From Aquificales bacterium (GTDB taxonomy: Bacteria; Aquificota; Aquificia; Aquificales; Aquificaceae): DNA of 64,000 nt. Positions 19,273 through 27,666 of this stretch are shown here, piece after piece. The first letter of the stretch is position 1, and the number at the start of each line of letters is the position of its first letter. The stretch spans positions 1 through 64,000 of the forward strand of contig JALWBR010000024.1 in NCBI GenBank assembly GCA_027037055.1, given 5' to 3'. The notes under the pieces are model-generated. The model did no database searches. It was given only the letters and a program-made list of their open reading frames with translations, and was not told the DNA's origin. The translations under genes and the position numbers were made by a program.

Positions 19273-20784
19273 TCACAAAGATTCTACACTTCTAAACTGC
19301 AAGGCTTCCGCTATGTGATGTTGCTTTATTGTTTCCTCTCCCTCCATATCCGCTATGGTTCTCGCAACCTTGAGGGTCTTGCTGTATTCCCTACCGCTCA
19401 TATTAAATCTGTTAACAGCACTACTCAAAAGCCTCTTTGCATCATCAGAAAGCACACAGTACTTATTTATTTCCGCCTCCGTCATATTGCCATTGTAATC
19501 CGTTTTGCTATTTTTAAATCTCTCCCTTTGGATATTTACAGCCCTCATAACCCTTTCCCTTATAACGGATGAGGGTTCCCCCTCGGGCGCCCTTAAAAGG
19601 TCTTCCTCCTTTATATGTTCCATCCATACCTTCAAATCAATCCTGTCCATTATTGGTCCGGATATCTTTGATCTGTAAGATTTTATTTGGGAAGGTGTGC
19701 ATGTACACTGCTTGTAGGGATTACCGTAGTTACCGCACGGACACGGATTCATAGCACCTATAAGCAGAAACCTTGCTGGGAAACTCACCCTTGCCTGGGA
19801 TCTGCTTATGTTTATAACCCCCTCTTCCAAGGGTTGTCTCAGCACCTCTATGGTTTTTCTGTTAAACTCTGGTAATTCATCAAGAAACAAAACACCCCTG
19901 TGGGCAAGGGAAATTTCGCCTGGGACGGGATTCTGACCACCACCTACTATTGCAACATCTGAAGAGGTATGATGGGGACTTCTGAAAGGCCTCACCCTTA
20001 TAATAGTGCCGTCCAAAAGACCAGCAACGCTGTATATAACGCTTATATCTATTGCCTCCTCAAAGGTAAGGGGAGGCATTATGGTTACTATCCTTTTTGC
20101 CAACATACTTTTGCCTACACCAGGAGGACCTACCATGAGCATGTGATGGAAACCACTCGCTGCTATCTCTATAGCCCTTTTTGCAAGGGCTTGTCCCTTA
20201 ACATCCCTCATATCAATATCAAAGCGAAGAGGAACAGACTCAAAGGGTTTGGGCTTTATAGGAAGCTTTTCAATTTCTCCTTTGAAAAAAGAAACTACCT
20301 CAGATATACTTTTGAAACCGTAAATTTCAACACCGCTTACAATAGCAGCCTCCTCACCGTTATCCTCCGGTACTATAAACCTCCTGAATCCCTCTTTTTT
20401 CAAGGATAATATTATGGGCAATATACCCCTTATCCTGTTTATTGTCCCGTCTAAGGAAAGCTCACCCAATATTACAAACTCCCTAAGGGCTTCAAGATCA
20501 ATAACGCCAGAAAGACCTAAAAGCCCCAAGGCTATGGGAAGATCGTATAAGGTTCCCTGCTTCCTTATATAAGAGGGTGAGAGGTTAACTGTTATCTTCT
20601 TGTTAGGAAAGGGAAATCCTGAATTTTTTATAGACGCCCTGACCCTATCCCGTGACTCCCTTATGGCGGAATCGGGCAAACCTACTATAGAAAATTGAGG
20701 AAGACCATTAGAAAGGTCTATCTCAACCTCAATTGGGAACCCCTCAATGCCTACATAACCGCCACTGTAAACAGTACAGTACAT
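19273..20784 (-). CDS. comM: ComM/YifB-family AAA+ ATPase
   Basis: 503 residues from the ATG at 20784, which has GGTGGAG 8 bases upstream; a GTG at 20793 overlapping the hpt stop is the alternative. N-terminal Lon-like (S16) fold: PQFSIVGLPDSAIRESRDRV and GFPFPNKKITVNLSP. Mg-chelatase AAA core: MLMVGPPGVGKSMLAKRI (Walker A), LAHRGVLFLDELPEF (Walker B), AMNPCPCGNYG with a cysteine cluster (CPCG, CTC), and a C-terminal helical domain. ComM is a helicase that extends heteroduplex in natural transformation. Confidence 0.92.
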   Translation of the reverse strand: MYCTVYSGGYVGIEGFPIEVEIDLSNGLPQFSIVGLPDSAIRESRDRVRASIKNSGFPFPNKKITVNLSPSYIRKQGTLYDLPIALGLLGLSGVIDLEALREFVILGELSLDGTINRIRGILPIILSLKKEGFRRFIVPEDNGEEAAIVSGVEIYGFKSISEVVSFFKGEIEKLPIKPKPFESVPLRFDIDMRDVKGQALAKRAIEIAASGFHHMLMVGPPGVGKSMLAKRIVTIMPPLTFEEAIDISVIYSVAGLLDGTIIRVRPFRSPHHTSSDVAIVGGGQNPVPGEISLAHRGVLFLDELPEFNRKTIEVLRQPLEEGVINISRSQARVSFPARFLLIGAMNPCPCGNYGNPYKQCTCTPSQIKSYRSKISGPIMDRIDLKVWMEHIKEEDLLRAPEGEPSSVIRERVMRAVNIQRERFKNSKTDYNGNMTEAEINKYCVLSDDAKRLLSSAVNRFNMSGREYSKTLKVARTIADMEGEETIKQHHIAEALQFRSVESL

Positions 20785-20789
20785 GGCTG

Positions 20790-21320
20790 TCACTCCACCG
20801 CATATATACCGGGCAGATGTCTTCCCTCTTCATCCCAATCCATACCGTAACCTACGAGAAAAACATCGGGTACCGTAAAACCAACAAAGTCAACCCTTAT
20901 ATCCCTATTTTCCTCCTTTTCCTTCCTAACCGCAACACAGGTGGCAAACTTACCCGGTTCCTTTTTTCTTATAAATTCCACAATCTCCCTGAAGGTGTTT
21001 CCCGTATCAAGTACATCATCAACGAGCAAAACACTTTTTCCCTTTATATCAATATCTATATCCTTGATTATTTTTATAATGCCAGATGACTCCATTGAAG
21101 ACCCATAACTGCTCACCCAAAGGAAATCAACCTTTATCCTCCTTTTAATGGTTCTTACCAAATCCGCAGCAAAGATGAAAGCACCTTTTAAAAGGCATAT
21201 AACTATAATTTCTTCATCCTCAAAGTACTCTTCTATGCCTCTTGCAATATCCCTTACCCTCCCTTCTATATCCTTCGCATCTATAAGAAGCCTTAGGGGT
21301 CTATCTTTTACCTTCAACAC
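20790..21320 (-). CDS. hpt: Hypoxanthine(-guanine) phosphoribosyltransferase
   Basis: 176 residues with a GTG start inside the last 20 bases of rimI. Purine salvage: base + PRPP to nucleotide. PRPP-binding loop VLLVDDVLDTGNTFREIVEF near residue 98; VICLLKGAFIFAADLVRTI and VDFLWVSSYG are typical of HPRT, and FVGFTVPDVFLVGYGMDWDE near 148 is the base-binding end. It sits between rimI and comM in a tightly packed leftward run. Confidence 0.93.
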   Translation of the reverse strand: MLKVKDRPLRLLIDAKDIEGRVRDIARGIEEYFEDEEIIVICLLKGAFIFAADLVRTIKRRIKVDFLWVSSYGSSMESSGIIKIIKDIDIDIKGKSVLLVDDVLDTGNTFREIVEFIRKKEPGKFATCVAVRKEKEENRDIRVDFVGFTVPDVFLVGYGMDWDEEGRHLPGIYAVE

Positions 21321-21828
21321 ATCCTATCTCCTTTCCCATTAGCAGTGCATCTTCTCCGTCAGAATAAAATTTCTTTCTTTCTCCGAGTATTTTAAAGCCG
21401 AGACTCTTGTAAAGCTTTATTGCTTTTATGTTTGATTTCCTCACATCAAGGAGTATTCTATCAATACTGTTACTTAACCTTCCCATTACCTCTTTAAAGA
21501 AGTACTTACCGAGTCCCAAACCCCTGTAAGCCTTGTCTATAGCAAAGGTCATAACCGTTGCTTCCTTATCTATAATCCAAAGGATTAAATAGCCTATTAT
21601 TTTATTCTCCTTCTCAAGCACATACTTGTAAGAGTAAGGAAGCCCAAATTCCCTTTTGAAGGCTTCAAGTAGCCATGCATCGGTGGTAAATGATTCCTTG
21701 TTTATCCTGTAAACATGGGGAAGATCATCCTCCAACATTTCTCTTATGACTAAATCCCCATGTCCTTCGCCTGTTCCTCCGTTAATACCCTCTCTTCCTC
21801 CTTTTCCTCGGAAGACTTTGAACCGCAT
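21301..21828 (-). CDS. rimI: RimI-like GNAT N-acetyltransferase
   Basis: GNAT enzyme resembling the ribosomal-protein S18 alanine acetyltransferase. The acetyl-CoA loop is AIDKAYRGLGLGKYFFKEV near residue 95, then LLDVRKSNIKAIKLYKSLGF, a RimI-type segment. The start is unclear: the frame opens at an ATG at 21828, inside ccsA, giving a 79-base overlap and a glycine-rich leader that looks untypical; the domain itself seems to begin near VIREMLEDDL, where the next ATG (21741) would cut off the first strand. ATT or ATA starts cannot be excluded. It is not a convincing PseH. Confidence 0.8.
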   Translation of the reverse strand: MRFKVFRGKGGREGINGGTGEGHGDLVIREMLEDDLPHVYRINKESFTTDAWLLEAFKREFGLPYSYKYVLEKENKIIGYLILWIIDKEATVMTFAIDKAYRGLGLGKYFFKEVMGRLSNSIDRILLDVRKSNIKAIKLYKSLGFKILGERKKFYSDGEDALLMGKEIGCVEGKR

Positions 21829-23051
21829 CTGTCAAGAAGCTCCTTCAATTTTACGGGAGCTTCCGTAAGGGGCAAGGAGGAATCATATATTTCTCCCTTA
21901 ACACCGCACTCCTTAAAGGTTTCATAAAGCATCCTTAAACCCTTCTCCGCTTCTGGTCCGTTTCTTCTAACAACCCATATCCAATTAGGATCAAGTTTTC
22001 CTTCTTTCTTCAGGTCCCTTATGGCATTAGCCACACCTTCTCCCAATGTTACATCTATCCTCGTATTATTTGCAGTACCTCCGCATACCAGAACACCCCT
22101 TATACCAGGCTTTGAAAGGATAATCCTTGTTATCTTATACATCTTTTCCGCGGGAGGGTTACCGCCTATATCGGTAAAGTTTGCAGGCTTAAGACCTATT
22201 GCATAAGTGGTCTCTATGGTAACAGTTGAACCTCCTCCTCCAAAGGTCATCATTGCTATATCTCCGTCCATCTCCACATAGGAACCAGCCTTTCCTCTGT
22301 GATCATCCCTGTCTATCTCAGCCGCGGCAATCTCCCTTTCCGTAGGAGGTCTTTTCATAGCACTCCTTACACCGTAGATCTTTGACGGCGGTACGGATGC
22401 ATCATCATCTATTATCACAACAGCATCAAGGGCATAAATCTTCAGTTTTCCACCCACATCGCATATAGCAAGAGGATTTATTTCAAGGAGCCTTGCCTCC
22501 GCTTCCCAAAAGGCTTTGTACATATTTGCTATAACCTCAGAAAGCTGTCTCAGAACGGATATATACTCATGGGGGAATCCAAGCTCAAGCAGATAATTCC
22601 TTACCATATAAGGATACAAACCCTTGAGGGGATTTATCTCCCATGTTCTTACCTTTTCTGAAGGCACCTCCTCAATGTCCATCCCTCCCTCAAGACTCAA
22701 GGTTAAAACGGGAGCCCTAACCTCCGTTGAATAGGTTATGGAAGCGTAAAGCTCTTTAACAATATTAGCCTTTTCACTTACAAGGATACCTACGGGTTTT
22801 TCACCGTAAACAGGATAATCAAGTAGATACTCAAACTCCTTTATGGCTTCTTCAGGGGAGGTACATATCTTTATAGCACCCGCCTTACCCCTTTTTCCGA
22901 CGAGTACTTGAGATTTTAAAACACACTCACCAAGCTGGTTAATAAAGTTAACCACATCATCATTAAGGGAATCCGCAAATATATACTTTACTGTGGGTAT
23001 GCCGTACTTTTTGAATATCTTATCGTAAGCTTCGTACTCATAGAGGTTCAT
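21750..23051 (-). CDS. ccsA: Citryl-CoA synthetase large subunit (succinyl-CoA ligase beta family)
   Basis: 433 residues, ADP/ATP-forming acyl-CoA ligase fold. Begins MNLYEYEAYDKIFKKYGIPT; QVLVGKRGKAGAIKIC and RLLEINPLAICDVGG are ATP-grasp parts, MMTFGGGGSTVTIETTYAIG and DIGGNPPAEKMYKI lie in the CoA ligase half. From memory of the Hydrogenobacter protein the match to CcsA is very close, better than to succinyl-CoA synthetase SucC. It activates citrate to citryl-CoA in the two-step citrate cleavage of the reverse TCA cycle; citryl-CoA lyase and the small subunit are not here. GGAGGT lies 5 bases before the ATG. Confidence 0.85.
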   Translation of the reverse strand: MNLYEYEAYDKIFKKYGIPTVKYIFADSLNDDVVNFINQLGECVLKSQVLVGKRGKAGAIKICTSPEEAIKEFEYLLDYPVYGEKPVGILVSEKANIVKELYASITYSTEVRAPVLTLSLEGGMDIEEVPSEKVRTWEINPLKGLYPYMVRNYLLELGFPHEYISVLRQLSEVIANMYKAFWEAEARLLEINPLAICDVGGKLKIYALDAVVIIDDDASVPPSKIYGVRSAMKRPPTEREIAAAEIDRDDHRGKAGSYVEMDGDIAMMTFGGGGSTVTIETTYAIGLKPANFTDIGGNPPAEKMYKITRIILSKPGIRGVLVCGGTANNTRIDVTLGEGVANAIRDLKKEGKLDPNWIWVVRRNGPEAEKGLRMLYETFKECGVKGEIYDSSLPLTEAPVKLKELLDRCGSKSSEEKEEERVLTEEQAKDMGI

Positions 23052-23089
23052 TACATACCTCCACGCTGTTGTATATGTTTAACATTTTA

Positions 23090-23593
23090 CTACAAATCCT
23101 CCGCCCAAAGTCCCTTTCTTTTCTCCCGTGCATATCTCTGAGCCATTAAGAATCTGCCCACATACTTCACATTTGGAGGTCTTGTATAAACAGTCGCATA
23201 GCCTTCTCTTATTATAAGTTCGTTAAACAGAGTCTTTTTATCAAGCCATACATAAGCAAGTAGTCTTCCGTATCTGTCCCTCTTCTCTATGTCAAACTCA
23301 AGGAATACAGTTTTTCCCTTTTTGAGATATTTTTTAGTAAAACGGGTAGCCTTCTTTCCCATTTCTATTATTTTCTTCAGACTTATACCGCTTCTCCGCG
23401 AATCCCTGAGTGCCTTCTTGTTGGGTCTGCTTTCGGGTGTATCAACACCTATAAGTCTTACCCTCTCCTTTTTACCTTTAAGAAGACATACAAAGGTGTC
23501 CCCGTCCACAACCCTCAATACTTTACAAGGAACAAGTTCCTTACCGTAGCTGAGGGTAAAAATAAGGATTAAAGTTAAAATCAAAGTCCTCAT
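23090..23593 (-). CDS. Secreted thermonuclease-like nuclease
   Basis: 167 residues. A signal peptide (MRTLILTLILIFTLSYG) is followed by a staphylococcal nuclease (SNase) domain: VLRVVDGDTFVCLLKG, VRLIGVDTPESRPN (active-site Arg, Asp and Glu) and DRYGRLLAYVWLDKKTLFNE with the second Arg, ending RYAREKRKGLWAE. Ca-dependent cleavage of DNA or RNA outside the cytoplasm is expected. The ATG overlaps the PP2C stop (ATGA), so it is the last gene of a three-gene operon. Confidence 0.9.
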   Translation of the reverse strand: MRTLILTLILIFTLSYGKELVPCKVLRVVDGDTFVCLLKGKKERVRLIGVDTPESRPNKKALRDSRRSGISLKKIIEMGKKATRFTKKYLKKGKTVFLEFDIEKRDRYGRLLAYVWLDKKTLFNELIIREGYATVYTRPPNVKYVGRFLMAQRYAREKRKGLWAEDL

Positions 23594-24348
23594 GGCAGAT
23601 GTACAATTATAAAGCTTATATTATCGTAACCGCCCCTCTCCAGCGCATTCCCAAGAAGGATTGATGCGGACTCATTCATATCCTTGTTTTTAACAATGTT
23701 TAAAATCTCTTCATCGGAAAAATGCTCCCAAAAGCCGTCCGTACATAGGAGAAGATATGACCCCTCTTTTACCTTAAATTCTCCTTTTAAAAACTCGGGG
23801 GTATAATCCTCTCCGTCCCCTATAAGGGCGGAAGTGAGCATACTCCTTAAAGGATAGTCCCTTATCTCATCATACCCTATCTTACCCTCTTCATAAAGAT
23901 TCCATGCCTCAGTAAAATCCCGGGTAAGAAGCTTTATAGTATCATCTATAACATAAATCCTGCTGTCTCCCACATGACCTATTTTAATAGTATCCCCATT
24001 AAGTATTACAAAGGAAAGGGTAGTACCCATACCCTTCCTTTCAGGATGAAGGGTAATGTTCTCATCAAGGGCTTTTTTCACGGAAGAGATAAGGCTATCA
24101 ATATCTCTTATACCCTTTTCATAAAAGTTCTCCCTTAAATAATACAGTACCACCTCACTTGCAATATGACCCGCGGGATGCCCACCCATACCGTCTGCAA
24201 CAGCAACAATGTGATTGCCTTCAAGTTCGGAAAGGAAAGGATCGCTAAGAGAAACACCGTTTATAAGGGTCTTGCCTACAAGAATTGCATCTTCATTTAT
24301 ATGTCTGTAATTGCCTACATGCGTAATCGCAGAAATTTTATATTTCAT
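23590..24348 (-). CDS. PP2C-family serine/threonine phosphatase
   Basis: 252 residues, Stp/PrpC type. All metal-binding motifs are present: HVGNYRHINEDAILVG near residue 10, VAVADGMGGHPAGHIASEV near 50, IKIGHVGDSRIYVI, LLLCTDGFWEHFSDEEI near 200, and GGYDNISFIIVHL at the C-terminus. No Ser/Thr kinase gene is close by. It overlaps the NIL-domain gene at its start and the nuclease at its end by 4 bases each, so the three are expressed together. Confidence 0.92.
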   Translation of the reverse strand: MKYKISAITHVGNYRHINEDAILVGKTLINGVSLSDPFLSELEGNHIVAVADGMGGHPAGHIASEVVLYYLRENFYEKGIRDIDSLISSVKKALDENITLHPERKGMGTTLSFVILNGDTIKIGHVGDSRIYVIDDTIKLLTRDFTEAWNLYEEGKIGYDEIRDYPLRSMLTSALIGDGEDYTPEFLKGEFKVKEGSYLLLCTDGFWEHFSDEEILNIVKNKDMNESASILLGNALERGGYDNISFIIVHLP

Positions 24349-24587
24349 TCCCTGAATATATGACCCTCAAGGGGCTGAACATCTATACCCTTTTCCTTTA
24401 AGAAGTCTATAACCCTCTCTATTTCTTCCTCTTCTCCGTCAATCTCCACAACCAGCACACCCGTATCCTTAGTAACTGTTGCTTTTCTTATATTTAGGAC
24501 AATATCAAATTTCTTACACACCATACATATTATAGGCTCTTTAACGAGGTCTTCTTTGTATATTAATTGCACTCTTATTTTTTGCAT
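24345..24587 (-). CDS. NIL-domain protein (ferredoxin-like ligand-binding fold)
   Basis: 80 residues. Begins MQKIRVQLIYKEDLVKEPII and has the beta-alpha-beta pattern of NIL domains (the C-terminal regulatory domain of methionine ABC ATPases), with VLVVEIDGEEEEIERVIDFL and a final GIDVQPL. Stand-alone NIL proteins often go with ferredoxins or sulfur metabolism; no ferredoxin is adjacent here. It opens the NIL-phosphatase-nuclease operon. TATAAT at 24601-24596 ends 8 bases before the ATG and overlaps the end of the upstream GGDEF-EAL gene, so its message looks leaderless. Confidence 0.7.
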   Translation of the reverse strand: MQKIRVQLIYKEDLVKEPIICMVCKKFDIVLNIRKATVTKDTGVLVVEIDGEEEEIERVIDFLKEKGIDVQPLEGHIFRE

Positions 24588-24595
24588 TTTTATTG

Positions 24596-24601
24596 ATTAT
24601 A
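24596..24601 (-). promoter_or_regulatory. -10 element of the NIL-PP2C-nuclease operon
   Basis: Perfect TATAAT on the minus strand, ending 8 bases before the ATG at 24587. It lies between or over the stop of the upstream gene and the start of this one. No Shine-Dalgarno lies between. No clear -35. Confidence 0.5.
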
Positions 24602-26674
24602 CTACAGTGAACTGACGGGAACGCCAACATAATATCCTTGAGAATAATCTATCCCTATCTCTTTAACAGCCTCAAAAACCTCCCTTGAATTTACAAACTC
24701 CGCAATTGTTTTAATATTAGCCTTTTTTGCAAAGGAAACTATTGTTTCAACCACAAGCCTTGCGTTTGTATCTTTATGAATATTCTTTATAAGACTGCCG
24801 TCAATCTTAAAGTAATCAATATCCTTGTTTATAAGATAAGAAAAGTTAGAGTATCCGCTTCCGAAATCATCTATAGCTATCTTAACACCGTACTCTTTTA
24901 TCTTCCTTATAAAAGATGAAAATTCTTCGTAATCCTTAACCTCTTCACTTTCAAGTATTTCAAAGGTAAGCCTGTAAGAAACATCCTTGAACTCTTCAAG
25001 AACCGCATATATGTATTCCCTCGTACTTTTATTAACTATATCCTCAAGGGAAATATTTATAGAAAAGTCATAATCTTTGTCACGAAAATACATGAATGTT
25101 TTGTGTAGGATTATCTTCGTAAGTTGACCGTAGAGCTTTGATTCCTTAGCTATGGGAAGAATATCCTCAACATCAAAGGCATTGCCATCATCACCTATTA
25201 CCCTCATCAGCGCTTCATACTTCTCTATTTTCTCGGTTGTATTGTTCATTATGGGCTGATAGTAAGGTACAACCCTGTCATTGCTTATGGCATCCTTTAA
25301 AGCCCTTATAAGTTTAAGGTTTCTTTCTATCTGTTTTTTATTGTCAATCTCATAGGAATAAACAACCACCTTGGACCTGCGCGTTCTCTGGGAATGTTTA
25401 AGGGCAATATCCGCTGTTTCTATAAGGGGTTGTTTTGTAGAGATACCCGCGGTTACACTTATGGATATCTCATTGTTCTCATAAATAAATCTATGATTTT
25501 CAACCTTTTCAATTATCTGATTCACTATTTCCTCATAAGAAATCTCAAGTTTTGCATCAAATAATATTCCAAAATCGTCAGCTCCCAATCTGTAAACCTT
25601 CCCTCCAAGCTCTTCCGGTACTATATCACGCAGTAGATCCGCAAGCTCTTTTAATACATAATCACCCGCCTTAGTACCGTATAGGTCGTTTATACTCCGA
25701 AAATCGTCTATGTTTATAAGAACAAAGAATGGATTCTTTACATTCTTTACATCCTCCTCAAAAGAATATCTGTTGGGTAAGCCCGTAAGATTGTCGTGCC
25801 TTATGGAATACTCAAGGGTCTTCCTGAGAGCCTGAAGGTTTTTATTTTCTTTATCAAGTCTGAAAAGCAGATAAATTATGTATCCTACTCCTGAAACAAA
25901 GGTGGTCGTAAAGAAGGCAGTGAACAGTGAAATTGTTTTTGCTTCATTGCTAAATCTTTGAGAAAAGACATCTTCAATCTCGGAGAGGGTTCGCCTTGTT
26001 TTTATTTCCAAAATATTCTTTATAATCTCCGTATAAGAATCAAAAAAGTTAAAAAAGGTATATACATTTGCAACAAAAGTACGATTAAAGGATTCTTTTT
26101 CTGGATCCTTAAATTTAAAGTTCTTCAAAGTTTCTATATCCTTCTTTATACTTAATACAAAATCAAGATCCATTGCATTCCTTGAAAGATAAATACTTGA
26201 AACTATCTTAGCCAACATATAGGTATATCTCAGATCAGAAATATTTTTCACCGATTGCATATACCTAAGCGTAAGCAAAGGTAAATATATAGCTGTATTT
26301 TTTATAGGTGAATTTGCAGTCTTGAAATCTTCTATATATTTTTTCTTCTTGTTCCATAACTTTTTATAAACCTTTATTAAATTCACAATGTCAGAATACT
26401 CCCCCTTTTTAAGATAATCATCCTTTTCCAACATTTCTATATACTTATCCAACTCCTCCATATAATCATTTAGCTGATCATAGTTGTAGTAAAGGATAAG
26501 CCCTGCTTTAAATATCTCCCCATCAACCTTGGTTTCAATTCCCTCTATTGTTTTTATAATCCTGAGTATCCTCTCATGAGAACTTATAACCCTTTTGGTG
26601 TAGCTGTCAAAGGATATAAAAAGGACGGTAATTACAACAATAAGGGCGGAAAATATGTAAACCTTCCTCAGCAT
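24602..26674 (-). CDS. Membrane GGDEF-EAL protein, probable c-di-GMP phosphodiesterase
   Basis: 690 residues: membrane helix (about 5-25), a ~220-residue helical extracytoplasmic region, second helix near 245-268, then GGDEF (about 285-440) and EAL (about 450-690). The GGDEF signature is degenerate (RLGADDFGILF) and has no RxxD site, so cyclase activity is doubtful. The EAL side looks complete: YEALMRV, SINISLEDI, FEILESEE, AIDDFGSGYSNFSYL, FKIDGSLI, TIAEFV and SQGYYVG keep the metal and general-base residues. It begins 1 base after the di-haem peroxidase stops, so the pair is probably one transcript. Confidence 0.9.
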   Translation of the reverse strand: MLRKVYIFSALIVVITVLFISFDSYTKRVISSHERILRIIKTIEGIETKVDGEIFKAGLILYYNYDQLNDYMEELDKYIEMLEKDDYLKKGEYSDIVNLIKVYKKLWNKKKKYIEDFKTANSPIKNTAIYLPLLTLRYMQSVKNISDLRYTYMLAKIVSSIYLSRNAMDLDFVLSIKKDIETLKNFKFKDPEKESFNRTFVANVYTFFNFFDSYTEIIKNILEIKTRRTLSEIEDVFSQRFSNEAKTISLFTAFFTTTFVSGVGYIIYLLFRLDKENKNLQALRKTLEYSIRHDNLTGLPNRYSFEEDVKNVKNPFFVLINIDDFRSINDLYGTKAGDYVLKELADLLRDIVPEELGGKVYRLGADDFGILFDAKLEISYEEIVNQIIEKVENHRFIYENNEISISVTAGISTKQPLIETADIALKHSQRTRRSKVVVYSYEIDNKKQIERNLKLIRALKDAISNDRVVPYYQPIMNNTTEKIEKYEALMRVIGDDGNAFDVEDILPIAKESKLYGQLTKIILHKTFMYFRDKDYDFSINISLEDIVNKSTREYIYAVLEEFKDVSYRLTFEILESEEVKDYEEFSSFIRKIKEYGVKIAIDDFGSGYSNFSYLINKDIDYFKIDGSLIKNIHKDTNARLVVETIVSFAKKANIKTIAEFVNSREVFEAVKEIGIDYSQGYYVGVPVSSL

Positions 26675-26675
26675 A

Positions 26676-27596
26676 TTACCTCTTAAGTATAGCCGGCATT
26701 TCCCCAGTCAGAGATTTCAGAAAATCTACAATTTTGGTCACTTCTTCATCGGTCAGCGTTATACCGAGCTGGTGGTAAGCCATCTTTTTAACCGCCTCCT
26801 CCAATGTACCCGCACTTCCGTCATGGAAGTAGGGATAAGTAATAGCAACATTTCTGAGTGACGGTACCTTATACACATTCTTATCCTCTTCCCTTCCTGT
26901 TATCTTATATCTATCGGGAAAGTAAGGCTCCCATTTATAGGGATTAACAACCCCGAATTTTTGAAAGGAGTTACCTCCTATGTTTATACCATTGTGACAT
27001 GTTATACACCCGAGCTTCTTAAAGAGGGCATAACCTTCCTTTTCCGATTCAGTAAGATCTATCTCCCCCCTTAAATACCGATCAAATCTTGAATTGGGTG
27101 TTATAAGCGCCCTCTCAAACTCAACTATTGCATCAATAACATGCTTGAAGGTTATGTAATCAACCCCATAAACTTCTTTAAACATTTTTTTATACTTATC
27201 ACTTTTATTTATTCTCCTTTCCACCTCTTCTTTCGTTAAACCCATCTCTGAAGGATTCAGTATAGGTATGGCAGCCTGTTCATAAAGATCCTTAGCCCTC
27301 CCGTTCCAAAACTGTCTGAAATTAAAAACCACATTGAATACGGTGGGAACATTAGCCTTAAGATCCTCAGATACCTTGGGGGAAAATCTTAGATGAACCG
27401 TTCCTCCCTGTTCCGGATCATGACATGTAGCACATGAGATATCTCTCTCCTTTGAAAGGATTGGATCAAAAAACAACTCCTTACCTATGAGAGCCTTTTT
27501 TATATCATACTTAATCTCCGCGGGCAGGGGCTTTATAGGATCGGGAAAAGATAAGGAGAACAGGACTAAGGTGGTAAGTATAAAAAATATAAGCAT
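26676..27596 (-). CDS. Periplasmic di-haem cytochrome c peroxidase (MauG/CcpA family)
   Basis: 306 residues with an N-terminal signal peptide (MLIFFILTTLVLFSLSF). Two haem c motifs: CATCHDPEQGG near residue 55 and CITCHNGINIGG near 197. FFDPILSKERDISCATCH, NVVFNFRQFWNGRAKDL and NVAITYPYFHDGSAGTLEEA are family signatures. It reduces hydrogen peroxide with electrons from cytochrome c, or acts as a related oxidase. It is divergent from tnpB, and its own promoter must lie in the 70 bases up to 27666. The GGDEF-EAL gene follows directly. Confidence 0.93.
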   Translation of the reverse strand: MLIFFILTTLVLFSLSFPDPIKPLPAEIKYDIKKALIGKELFFDPILSKERDISCATCHDPEQGGTVHLRFSPKVSEDLKANVPTVFNVVFNFRQFWNGRAKDLYEQAAIPILNPSEMGLTKEEVERRINKSDKYKKMFKEVYGVDYITFKHVIDAIVEFERALITPNSRFDRYLRGEIDLTESEKEGYALFKKLGCITCHNGINIGGNSFQKFGVVNPYKWEPYFPDRYKITGREEDKNVYKVPSLRNVAITYPYFHDGSAGTLEEAVKKMAYHQLGITLTDEEVTKIVDFLKSLTGEMPAILKR

Positions 27597-27644
27597 AACT
27601 AAAAATTTAGTATAAAATTTGCTACAGAGTACAAAGTACCATTA

Positions 27645-27656
27645 TAATAGCTATTA
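27645..27656. repeat. Perfect 12-base palindrome TAATAGCTATTA
   Basis: A perfect inverted repeat just upstream of tnpB, overlapping a TATAAT at 27643-27648. It may be part of the left-end hairpin of the IS element or an operator for tnpB or the peroxidase gene. Confidence 0.35.
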
Positions 27657-27666
27657 AAGAATAACC

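Noticed and set aside
21301-21828. RimI-like GNAT as the missing PseH
   Set aside because: It carries RimI-type motifs, lies in the ccsA-hpt run far from the pse locus, and has no features particular to PseH.
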